Made by a program: the position numbers and the translations under genes. From the NCBI GenBank assembly GCA_023391335.1, contig JAEWBG010000018.1, positions 14,962-78,961 on the forward strand: a DNA stretch of 64,000 bases. Direction: 5' to 3'. Every line of letters starts with the position of its first letter. The stretch's first letter is position 1. The notes under the pieces were generated by a model that ran no database searches, was not told where the DNA came from, and saw only the letters and a program-made list of their open reading frames with translations. Below, piece after piece: positions 35,768 through 44,080 of the stretch. This DNA comes from Pseudomonadota bacterium. Its GTDB lineage: Bacteria; Pseudomonadota; Gammaproteobacteria; Steroidobacterales; Steroidobacteraceae.

Positions 35768-38341
35768 GTGGCTTTGAGAAGTCTACCGGCGTCGCTGCGC
35801 GTCACGCCATTGCGGTACTTGCTTGGCATCTTGCTATTGGTGGCAGTAGTCGCGGCGCGATTCCAGCTTTCGCCTTGGATCGGGCAGGACAGCCCTTTGC
35901 TCGTACTGTTGGTTCCCGTTGTCATCGCGGCATTGCTTCTTGGGCCCGGCACAGCAGCACTCGTCGTCGCGCTCGCACCGTTCGCTGCCACGGTCTATCT
36001 GCATCCGAGTTTCGACGTACACGATCCCTGGGGCTGGCTTGCCCATCTCGCACTCTTCGAGGCGCTGGGCGTGGCAGCCATCGTTCTCGTTGAGCAACTT
36101 CGTCGCAGCCATGAACGCATTCGAGAAGATGAGGAGCGACTCAGGTTGGCGATGGACGCCGCACACTTGGGCGTCTTCGAATGGCTCCTTAGCTCTCAAG
36201 AGATGGTCCTCGGCAATCCGCAGATGGAAGAAATGCTGGGACTGGACACGCGCACCGCGACGCACCTTTCCGCAGATACCCTGCTGAGCCTGGTCCACAA
36301 TGACGATCGCGCACAGGCACATGCTTGCATGCAGCAAGCCGGTCAGCAGGAGGGCCGCGCCAAAATCCAATTACGCGTGCGCCCCGGCGGCACCGAATGG
36401 CGCAATCTCGAACTAACCGGCAAACGCGTCACGCGCAGGGGCGAGCAGGCACTCATTGGCGTGGCACGCGATCTAACGCAGGAGAATCGCGAACGTGCGC
36501 GGGGCGCGCTGCTCGAGTCCATCGTCGTCTCATCGGGCGATGCCATCTTCAGCGAGACGCTGGACGGTTACATCACTTCTTGGAATCCCGCGGCGGAAGC
36601 TCTGTTCGGATACAGCAGCGAGGAAGCCATAGGCAAGCCCACCTCGCTGGTGATTCCTCCGGAGCTGCAAGACGAAAATGCAAACTTGATCGCCAAAGCG
36701 GCACACGGGCCCGCCGTCGCCTACTCGACTGAACGCCTTCACAAGACGGGCCGGCGCCTGCAAGTGGCAGTAACCATCTCGGCGATTCGCGATGACGGAG
36801 GTGCGATCACCGGCTACTGCCGCATCATTCGCGATATCTACGAGCATCAGCGAGCGCTGCGCGAAGTCGCACGCAGCGAACAACGCTTCCAGCAACTCGC
36901 CGATGCAATGCCGCAGATCGTGTACGTGCTCGACGCGAAGCGAAATGTTCTCTACCTCAATCGACGCTGGCGTGAATACACGGGCTACGACAGTGCGGAT
37001 CCTGAGACCAACAAGAAGGTGATCCCGGAGGAAGACCTGCAGCGGCTGTACACCGCATGGAACGAGCACACCACCAAACTTCAGGCACACACATGCGAAT
37101 TTCGCTTGCGTTCGCGTTCCGGAGAACTGCGCTGGTTCCTGAGAAGGGCGGCGCCCGTCATCAACGAAGACGGCACGGTCGACATGTGGATCGGCACTTC
37201 GACTGACATTCACGAGCAAAAGCAAATCCAATCTGCGCTCCTCGAAGCAGACAGACGCAAGGATGAGTTTCTCGCGATGCTCGCGCATGAGTTGCGCAAT
37301 CCGCTCGCCCCCATGCTCAGCATTGCCTCCCTGCTCGAAGTGAAAGCCACCGATACCGCTTCCGTGCAGCAGATGGGCGGGATCCTCAAGAGGCAGACAT
37401 CGCATCTCGCACGCTTGGTTGACGACTTGCTCGACGTCTCGAGAATCACGCGCGGCAAGATCAATCTGCAACGCGAGCGCGTGATGCTACAGAACGTACT
37501 CGAGCGCGCGCTGGAAGGCATGCATCCGCAACTCATCGCTAAGAGCCAAGCCATCAAACTCGCGACGCCGCAGCGGCCGATCAGCGTTGAAGGCGATGTG
37601 GTCCGCCTCACGCAAATCGTAGGCAATCTGCTTTCCAATGCGTCCAAGTTCTCGCCGCAGAACTCGACCATTCACGTGCAACTCGAAGCGCATGATGGCC
37701 GCGCTCACATCGCCGTTCGCGATACCGGCGCTGGCATCGACCCGCAGTTCTTGCCGCACGTGTTCGAGCTATTCCTGCAAGCCGATCAATCGCTCGATCG
37801 TTCGCAGGGCGGGCTCGGCATCGGCCTCACCATCGTCAAGCGGCTCGTCGAGCTTCACGGCGGGCAAGTGGAAGCACGTAGCGAAGGGTTGAACCGCGGC
37901 AGCGAATTCATCATTACCTTGCCGCTCGTCGCTGAGCAGAGTTCACGGCCAGGATCGAGCGCAGATGTGCCAGCCAGCCGCAAACGGATCTTGATAGTCG
38001 ACGACAACGTCGATGCCGCCACCTCGTTACAGATGCTGCTCGAGTTCGAAGGGCATGAGGTGAAGTCGGTTCACGACGCACGAAGCGCACTGCGCGCACT
38101 TACCGAATTCGCGGCCGACATTGCGATCGTCGATATCGGGTTACCCGGCATCGATGGCTACGCGCTAGCCGATTTGATCCGGCAGAGGGAGGGCCGCCGG
38201 CCGCGCATCGTGGCTCTTTCAGGCTATGCACCCGAAGAATCCCTTCGGGACGACAAACGCTTCGATGCGCACTTGATCAAACCCGTGCAGCTCGAGCTTC
38301 TTACGAGCACGATTAGCTCGTTGAGCGGCGGAGATTCGTAA
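35768..38341 (+). CDS. hybrid sensor kinase with three PAS domains
   Basis: Start at GTG 35768, with GGAGG six bases upstream; an ATG at 35714 would add 18 residues. The 857-residue protein has three to four TM helices (about 15-105) of the DUF4118 type and PAS domains at roughly 120-240, 255-380 and 385-490. A HisKA domain has phospho-acceptor His507 (LAMLAHELRNPLAPM). It is followed by an HATPase (NLLSNASKFS, DTGAGI, GGLGIGL) and a C-terminal receiver with Asp789 (IVDIGLPGIDGY). No output gene is adjacent. The receiver-only protein at 17713-18228 is one possible partner. Confidence 0.9.
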   Translation: MALRSLPASLRVTPLRYLLGILLLVAVVAARFQLSPWIGQDSPLLVLLVPVVIAALLLGPGTAALVVALAPFAATVYLHPSFDVHDPWGWLAHLALFEALGVAAIVLVEQLRRSHERIREDEERLRLAMDAAHLGVFEWLLSSQEMVLGNPQMEEMLGLDTRTATHLSADTLLSLVHNDDRAQAHACMQQAGQQEGRAKIQLRVRPGGTEWRNLELTGKRVTRRGEQALIGVARDLTQENRERARGALLESIVVSSGDAIFSETLDGYITSWNPAAEALFGYSSEEAIGKPTSLVIPPELQDENANLIAKAAHGPAVAYSTERLHKTGRRLQVAVTISAIRDDGGAITGYCRIIRDIYEHQRALREVARSEQRFQQLADAMPQIVYVLDAKRNVLYLNRRWREYTGYDSADPETNKKVIPEEDLQRLYTAWNEHTTKLQAHTCEFRLRSRSGELRWFLRRAAPVINEDGTVDMWIGTSTDIHEQKQIQSALLEADRRKDEFLAMLAHELRNPLAPMLSIASLLEVKATDTASVQQMGGILKRQTSHLARLVDDLLDVSRITRGKINLQRERVMLQNVLERALEGMHPQLIAKSQAIKLATPQRPISVEGDVVRLTQIVGNLLSNASKFSPQNSTIHVQLEAHDGRAHIAVRDTGAGIDPQFLPHVFELFLQADQSLDRSQGGLGIGLTIVKRLVELHGGQVEARSEGLNRGSEFIITLPLVAEQSSRPGSSADVPASRKRILIVDDNVDAATSLQMLLEFEGHEVKSVHDARSALRALTEFAADIAIVDIGLPGIDGYALADLIRQREGRRPRIVALSGYAPEESLRDDKRFDAHLIKPVQLELLTSTISSLSGGDS

Positions 38342-38344
38342 GCT

Positions 38345-38560
38345 GAAGAATTCGGACGCAACACAAAGCCCGCAAAGAAGGCCGTCCGGATAGAGACGCG
38401 CAAATTCCAGCGTCTGCCGTTTTTAAATCTCGCAGGACGGCACGGACACAAAGCGCACAAGGAGAGCACAAGGAGCACAAATAAAAGCAAAGCCAGAGCC
38501 GAGCGCAGTGCGCTCATCTCTTTGTGAGCTCTGTCTATCTTTGTGCCCTTTGTGTTGCTC
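38345..38560. repeat. CACAAAG-type repeats
   Basis: Two to three copies of CAACACAAAG/GCGCACAAGG-like words (38358-38380, 38448-38485 and 38517-38560 on the opposite strand) surround a GTTTTTAAATCTCGCAGGAC segment between convergent genes. The two outer blocks are roughly inverted relative to each other and could form a long imperfect stem acting as a terminator. No gene is seen. Confidence 0.6.
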
Positions 38561-38573
38561 TTCTCTCATCGGC

Positions 38574-39758
38574 TCAAGCAGTCGCAGGCGCAGACGCCCC
38601 CGATCGCTTGAACGGAATGTCGGTGCGCATCATCGTCGCCGCGCGCCACAGCCACTCGAGCGGGCCGTAGTGGTGATGTCTAAACCACGCGTGGGCGAAC
38701 CAGATTTGCAGCACCCAAAGCACGACACCCAACGTGATGCTCCAAGCCTGGCCGATGTAGGCATACGCACCCAATCCGAAGCCGAAGAAGATCGGTACGC
38801 ACAGGACTGCTTGACCGACATAGAGCGTCAACGTCATGCGCCCGCACGGGGCGAACAGGCGCATGAATTTCGCAATCGCCTCCACGTTGTAATACACGAC
38901 GATGAGACCGAACACGGCCGTAAACATCAGCGCATTGTTCGTGTACGTGTCCACGATCTGCGAGACCAATCCACGGCTCGCTGAATCCGCGATGGGCCGA
39001 GCGATGAGGTGGCCGAACGCCAACAACAGACCGCCGATTACGCCGGAAGCAATCAGGAACTTCGAATAGCTGCCGCGATAGCGCTCGAGGTTCGTGAAGA
39101 ACTCCTTGCGAGCGATCAAGAACCCGAGTTGAGACAGCCCGATGATGTTGCAGATGCGTCCGCTGTTGAGCATGAATTCCCAATTGCCCAAGCGCGAATC
39201 CCAGACGTTCACTCTCAAGACATCAAGCAATGAGCCATGCTTGTCGGCCTCAAACACGGCTGCGCGGATTTCATCGGAACTCAGGACGAAGGAGAAATTC
39301 AGCGCGTGGAGGATGATCGTCGGCACTTGCAAAATGAAGAAAAGAGCGGTGATCAACAGCGCGCGATCGCTGAAACGATACAACGGCACCAAGAACAAGC
39401 CCGTGATCGCCAGGATCTGCAGAATATCGCCGCTATAGATGAGGCTATGCAAAAAGCCGATAGCGAGCAGCACGATCAGGCGCCAAATGAAGCGCATGCG
39501 GAAGTCGACGCCTTTGCGCGCCTGTCGATCCATGATGATGAAGAAGCTCACCCCGAACAGCAGAGCGAACATCGCATAGGACTTGGCGCCGAATAGGAAA
39601 AACGCTGTCGAATTCACTCGACTCGGGATCGGGTTGTCCCAGTACAGCTCGAAGTACTCGACCATGTGAATCAGAAACAGCCCCATGAGGGCGTAACCGC
39701 GCAAGCAGTCGATGAGGACGATGCGCTCTTGCGGCTGAATCGAAGCATTGTTGGTCAT
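38574..39758 (-). CDS. DUF418 membrane protein
   Basis: This 394-residue protein has about ten hydrophobic segments. The N-terminal motif (RIVLIDCLRGYALMGLFLIH) and the late GRMTLTLYVGQAVLCVPIFFG, then a cluster near PLEWLWRAATM, are DUF418 hallmarks. The family (YeiB-like) has no firm function, and acyltransferase-like topology has been suggested. It stands alone, with a 221-base upstream gap that carries no strong motif. Confidence 0.88.
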   Translation of the reverse strand: MTNNASIQPQERIVLIDCLRGYALMGLFLIHMVEYFELYWDNPIPSRVNSTAFFLFGAKSYAMFALLFGVSFFIIMDRQARKGVDFRMRFIWRLIVLLAIGFLHSLIYSGDILQILAITGLFLVPLYRFSDRALLITALFFILQVPTIILHALNFSFVLSSDEIRAAVFEADKHGSLLDVLRVNVWDSRLGNWEFMLNSGRICNIIGLSQLGFLIARKEFFTNLERYRGSYSKFLIASGVIGGLLLAFGHLIARPIADSASRGLVSQIVDTYTNNALMFTAVFGLIVVYYNVEAIAKFMRLFAPCGRMTLTLYVGQAVLCVPIFFGFGLGAYAYIGQAWSITLGVVLWVLQIWFAHAWFRHHHYGPLEWLWRAATMMRTDIPFKRSGASAPATA

Positions 39759-39979
39759 GTAGTTGTCGTTCTAGTGAATGGATCGTTCTTCAGACAATCA
39801 AAATGGAATGAGTTCCACAGGCGGGCATTTGAACTTTACGGTAACCGTATGTCAGCCACCTACCCGCACCTCTTGAGCGCCAAAGCGCTACTGACGCCGG
39901 CATTTCGAGACGCAACACAAAGAACACAAAGGATTGTGTTGCGTGCAGTTCAGGGTGTGACCGGCGGGTTACACCGACA

Positions 39980-41971
39980 TCACTGCGCCTTCGCCACAAC
40001 ATCGCCCGGCGGGTTGTACTTTTCCAGGAACGCTTCGACGCGTTTCAAGAAATCGATGTTGTTCGCGGGGCTCTCGAATCCGTGCCCCTCGCCTTCGTAT
40101 AGGACGAAGTCGTGTGGTTTATTCGCCTTCGTCAGCAAGTCGTGAAACTTGATCGACTGCGATGGCGGCACGTTGTCGTCGCGGCTCCCGTGTGCGATCA
40201 GAAGCGGTATCGCGACCTTGTCGGCCGCACGCAGCGGCGAGATCGTCGCGAGATCGAAATCTTTATCGCCCTGAACTTTGTCGCGCCAGTTGCGGTAATA
40301 GCGCGTCGCACTCATGGAACGACGGTCGTAACGCAACATCGCGCCCACGTCCGACACGCCGGCGAAACTGATTGCACATCGATAGATGTCGGGGTTGCGC
40401 ACTGCTGCCCACATCGCAGCATATCCACCGAACGATGCGCCCATGATGCAAATCCGCTTCGGATCGACCTTTCCCTGATCCACGAGCCACTTGGCGCCGT
40501 CGTCAATGTCGTCTTGCATCGCGCGTCCCCATTGCCCCATTCCCTTCTCGACGTACTCCTTGCCGTAACCTGTCGAGCCGCGGAAGTTCGGCTGCAGCAC
40601 TGCATACCCGCGGTTTGCTAGAAATTGCACCCAGGAGTCGTAGCCCCACTCGTCGCGATAGAACGGACCTCCGTGCGGCATCACCACCAGCGGCAAATTC
40701 TTCGCCTCGAGTCCCTGCGGCAGAGTGACGTAGGCTGGAATCTCCAAGCCATCGCGCGCGTGATACGACGTACTTTCCATTCGCGAGAGCGATGCCCCAT
40801 CGACGTGGTCATAGGGCTCGGAAAGCACCCTGAGCGAGTTCTTACTTGGTTCGAAGTAGAAGTAGCGGCCTGGATCCGAGGCTGCTGCACTCCACACGAT
40901 GATTCGGGATTCGTCAGCATTGAAGGAAACCATGCGATTGGTGTGATCGGGAAGCGCCTTGTCGATCTTCGCCTGCCACTGCTTCAATTTCGGATCGAAC
41001 CATTCGATGCGGCTGCGATCATCCGTGTAACGCACCCCGAGCACGGACCCGCCGCTCGATAGCACGACGTCGTCGATATCGACGGTGGGATGCTCGTAAA
41101 TGGCGTCGCCCACGGTATCGGTCGTGAAATCGTACTTGTACAACCCAAACCGCGCGTTCTTGGTGTTGGCGATGACGAGCCCCGTATCGGTTCCGTCCAT
41201 CACGAACTTCTCGATATTCCCCTGCTCCTCGTCAAGTTCGGTGTGGCGCACGACCCTTTTAAAATCGTCGTCCGCATTCTTGCGATAGAGCAACCACCAG
41301 CGCTTACCCGAGGAGCCGATGCCGGCCCTCACCACGCCATCGGGATCGGCGAACCAGCTCCAAACGTTCTCTTTCTGCGAGACGATCTTCTTCATCTTCA
41401 ACGTAGCGAGATCGACGCGCCATACGGACGGGTAGTCGAACACGGTCTCTTGGATAGACAACAGGAGATGGCTGCCGTCCGGAGCGACGTAGATCACGTC
41501 ATCGCCAACGATGCCTTCCCGGTTTTTGCCCACGAATTGCGCTTGCGAGTTCTTCAGATCGAGCAGGATGAGGCGCGTCACATAGACTTCGTCCCCTTCC
41601 AGCATGTCGTTCTTGCCGATACTGATGAGTAGGCGGTCGTTCCCCGCCCACCGATACCAAAGCAAATCGCGTTTTTCAGGAATCGGAATCGCGCCGAATG
41701 CAGGGTGAAATTGATCAAGGTTCACCACGATCAAGCGCAAACCATCGCGAACATAGGCCCGCGAAGCAACCAACGTGCCGTCCGGCGAAATCTTCGGCGA
41801 AGTCATGAAGGGCAGCGCCCCGAAATCCTCGGCGCTGATGCGTTTCGTCGGCGTTTGGCTCGCATTGCCGTCGGCCTGAACGCTCGTTCCTGATAAGCAG
41901 AATGCCGCGAAGACGACCGCGCACGTTGCCAATAGCCACCCGCGCCCACTCAAGCACTTCCTAGTTTCCAT
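39980..41971 (-). CDS. S9-family prolyl oligopeptidase-like peptidase
   Basis: The 663-residue exported serine peptidase starts at 41971 (the frame above is Lys/Arg-rich and unlikely). It has a signal peptide (10-32, ending VQA). The N-terminal half is a beta-propeller and the C-terminal third an alpha/beta hydrolase with Ser in GASFGGYAA, Asp in HGSRDDNVPPSQS and His in EGEGHGFES. The oxyanion region is HGGPFYRDEWGY. It matches acylaminoacyl/dipeptidyl peptidases of S9C, acting on peptides in the periplasm. It is divergent from the LpxH-like gene with 136 bases between. Confidence 0.92.
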   Translation of the reverse strand: METRKCLSGRGWLLATCAVVFAAFCLSGTSVQADGNASQTPTKRISAEDFGALPFMTSPKISPDGTLVASRAYVRDGLRLIVVNLDQFHPAFGAIPIPEKRDLLWYRWAGNDRLLISIGKNDMLEGDEVYVTRLILLDLKNSQAQFVGKNREGIVGDDVIYVAPDGSHLLLSIQETVFDYPSVWRVDLATLKMKKIVSQKENVWSWFADPDGVVRAGIGSSGKRWWLLYRKNADDDFKRVVRHTELDEEQGNIEKFVMDGTDTGLVIANTKNARFGLYKYDFTTDTVGDAIYEHPTVDIDDVVLSSGGSVLGVRYTDDRSRIEWFDPKLKQWQAKIDKALPDHTNRMVSFNADESRIIVWSAAASDPGRYFYFEPSKNSLRVLSEPYDHVDGASLSRMESTSYHARDGLEIPAYVTLPQGLEAKNLPLVVMPHGGPFYRDEWGYDSWVQFLANRGYAVLQPNFRGSTGYGKEYVEKGMGQWGRAMQDDIDDGAKWLVDQGKVDPKRICIMGASFGGYAAMWAAVRNPDIYRCAISFAGVSDVGAMLRYDRRSMSATRYYRNWRDKVQGDKDFDLATISPLRAADKVAIPLLIAHGSRDDNVPPSQSIKFHDLLTKANKPHDFVLYEGEGHGFESPANNIDFLKRVEAFLEKYNPPGDVVAKAQ

Positions 41972-42107
41972 AAGACCCGCTGTAGTTGTTGTGTCCTGGC
42001 GGACGTCGATTTTGCATGCCGCCGCGGCTTTGTCACGCGACTTAAATGTGCGGACACTCAGGTTTTCTCGCAATCGCGCGCCAACGTAACGCCCTTGTCA
42101 CATCAAC

Positions 42108-42935
42108 GTGGCTCAATTGCGTTCCGTGAACGAAGACCAAACTCACTACCGAACGATCTGGCTTTCCGACATCCACCTAGGCACCCCCGGATGTCAGGCG
42201 TACTACCTGCTCGACTTCTTGCGAAGTCATCGGGCCGACACGCTCTACCTGGTCGGCGACATTCTCGATGGCTGGCAACTGCGCAAGAGCTGGTATTGGC
42301 CGCAGGCGCATAACGATGTCGTACAGAAGCTCTTGCGCATGGCGCGCAAGGGAACGCAGGTGATTTACATCCCAGGCAATCACGATGAGCTCAATCGCCA
42401 GTTCATCGGTCTATCGCTCGGGGAAATTCAGATTCGGGAAGATGCGATTCATACGACCGCGCGCGGCAAGCGGCTGTGGGTGACTCACGGCGATCTATTC
42501 GATGGCGTGATGAAGCACGCTCGCTGGCTCGCTCACGTCGGCAGTTGGATGTACGAAATTCTGCTGAGCCTCAATCGTTGGTTGAACGCGATTCGGCAAC
42601 GACTCGGCCTGCCCTATTGGTCGATGTCGCAATACCTGAAGCACCAAGTCAAAAACGCGGTGAACTTCATTTCCGATTTCGAACACGTGATGACCGCGGA
42701 AGCAAAGCGCCGCGGCTGCCATGGAGTGGTGTGCGGACACATCCACAAGGCCGAGATCCGCGCAATCGACGACATGCTCTATTGCAACGACGGCGACTGG
42801 GTCGAGAGCCTGACGGCGCTCGTCGAGACTCATGACGGCGAGTTGAAGCTCATTCACTGGCGCAACCGCATGCTCGCACCGATGAATCTAGGCCGATTGG
42901 AAGAAACCGAAGATGCCGAGGTCGCCACCGCTTGA
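42108..42935 (+). CDS. LpxH-like metallophosphoesterase
   Basis: This 275-residue calcineurin-type phosphoesterase starts at GTG; no ribosome binding site is obvious. Metal-ligand motifs are all present: DIHLG (22-26), GDILDGW, GNHDE, HGD (WVTHGDLFD) and GHIHK. It belongs to the UDP-2,3-diacylglucosamine diphosphatase-like group often found beside a GT4 glycosyltransferase. That pairing is seen here, and it suggests a role in envelope lipid or glycolipid metabolism. It is probably not the housekeeping LpxH, which has no such partner. Confidence 0.88.
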   Translation: MAQLRSVNEDQTHYRTIWLSDIHLGTPGCQAYYLLDFLRSHRADTLYLVGDILDGWQLRKSWYWPQAHNDVVQKLLRMARKGTQVIYIPGNHDELNRQFIGLSLGEIQIREDAIHTTARGKRLWVTHGDLFDGVMKHARWLAHVGSWMYEILLSLNRWLNAIRQRLGLPYWSMSQYLKHQVKNAVNFISDFEHVMTAEAKRRGCHGVVCGHIHKAEIRAIDDMLYCNDGDWVESLTALVETHDGELKLIHWRNRMLAPMNLGRLEETEDAEVATA

Positions 42936-42972
42936 CGATGGCGCCTCATACGCCCGGCACACCTCGCACCGA

Positions 42973-43028
42973 CCTCTCACCTCCTCACTTCCTCACCTCC
43001 TCACTTTCTCACTTCCTCACATTCTCAC
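42973..43028. repeat. 8-bp tandem repeat upstream of a glycosyltransferase
   Basis: About seven copies of an 8-base unit (CCTCACTT and variants) fill the short gap between the phosphoesterase and glycosyltransferase genes, ending eight bases before the glycosyltransferase start. An 8-base unit is not a multiple of three, so copy-number change would shift any upstream reading frame. Confidence 0.8.
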
Positions 43029-43036
43029 GGGGCACC

Positions 43037-44080
43037 ATGAAAATCCTCATCGTCACCGACGCGTGGGAACCGCAAGTCAACGGAGTGGTTCGGACGCTGA
43101 AAGCAACCCGCGCCGAACTGCAAGCGATGGGGCACCGCGTCGACTTCCTCACTCCGCTCGAGTTCCGCACCGTGCCCTGCCCGACGTACCCAGACATCCG
43201 GCTGTCCTTGGCACCGAAACGCAAAGTGTTCGAACGCATGCGCGATTTCGATCCCGATGCGATTCACATCGCGACCGAGGGCCCGTTGGGAATGGCCGCA
43301 TGCAAATTCGCGATGAAGTTCGATCGTCCGTTCACGACGGCCTATCACACGCGCTTCCCCGAATACGTACAGGCGCGCTTCGCCATTCCGCTATCGTGGA
43401 CTTACGGCTTTCTACGGTGGTTTCATCGGCCATCGAAAGCGGTGATGGCACCGACGGCCGTCGTGAAGCGCGATCTGGAAGCCGCCGGATTTACCAACGT
43501 GAAATTGTGGTCGCGTGGTGTCGACCATCAAATCTTTCGGCCGCAAGAAAGCAAAGCGTTGCAGAGCGAACCGCCGATCTTCTTGTACGTCGGCCGCGTC
43601 GCAGTGGAAAAGAACATCGAAGCGTTCTTGGAACTCGATCTTCCCGGCTCGAAGTGGGTAGCCGGCATCGGCCCTGCTCTGGAAAGCTTGAAGACAAAGT
43701 TTCCCAAGGCGAATTACTTAGGCGTACTGAATCAGTACGAATTGGCAAAGGTGTATGCCGCGGCTGACGTGTTCGTATTCCCCAGTAAGACCGATACGTT
43801 CGGACTGGTATTGCTCGAGGCGATGGCGTGCGGACTCCCCGTCGCTGCTTACCCGGTGACTGGTCCGGTCGATGTCATCGACGATCCACGTGCCGGCGCG
43901 CTAGACAACGATTTGCGAGCCGCGTGCATGCGTGCGCTGGAATTGAAACGCGAGGATGTTGCGAACTACGCCAAGAAATTCTCTTGGCGTGCCGCCACCG
44001 AACAATTTCTCGCGCATTTACATCCGCGAGATCGCGCCAGCACTACGACCGACACATCGCTAGCGCGCGCGACCAGCTAA
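43037..44080 (+). CDS. GT4-type glycosyltransferase
   Basis: The 347-residue protein is a GT-B glycosyltransferase: an N-terminal acceptor domain (KILIVTDAWEPQVNGV, TAYHTRFPEYVQARF) and a C-terminal donor domain with FVFPSKTDTFGLVLLEAMACGLPVAAY, including the EX7E motif. The start at 43037 is used because GGGGC precedes it and the family starts there; a longer frame would translate the 8-bp repeat. It resembles glycolipid-type and mannosyltransferases of family 4, often paired with an LpxH-like gene as here. The sugar and acceptor are unknown. Its 3' end overlaps the opposite-strand glycosidase gene by 21 bases. Confidence 0.9.
   Translation: MKILIVTDAWEPQVNGVVRTLKATRAELQAMGHRVDFLTPLEFRTVPCPTYPDIRLSLAPKRKVFERMRDFDPDAIHIATEGPLGMAACKFAMKFDRPFTTAYHTRFPEYVQARFAIPLSWTYGFLRWFHRPSKAVMAPTAVVKRDLEAAGFTNVKLWSRGVDHQIFRPQESKALQSEPPIFLYVGRVAVEKNIEAFLELDLPGSKWVAGIGPALESLKTKFPKANYLGVLNQYELAKVYAAADVFVFPSKTDTFGLVLLEAMACGLPVAAYPVTGPVDVIDDPRAGALDNDLRAACMRALELKREDVANYAKKFSWRAATEQFLAHLHPRDRASTTTDTSLARATS

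Noticed and set aside
42932..43036. N-terminal extension of the glycosyltransferase
   Set aside because: It would translate the 8-bp repeat (SLSHFLTF), and a ribosome binding site and the family N-terminus start at 43037.
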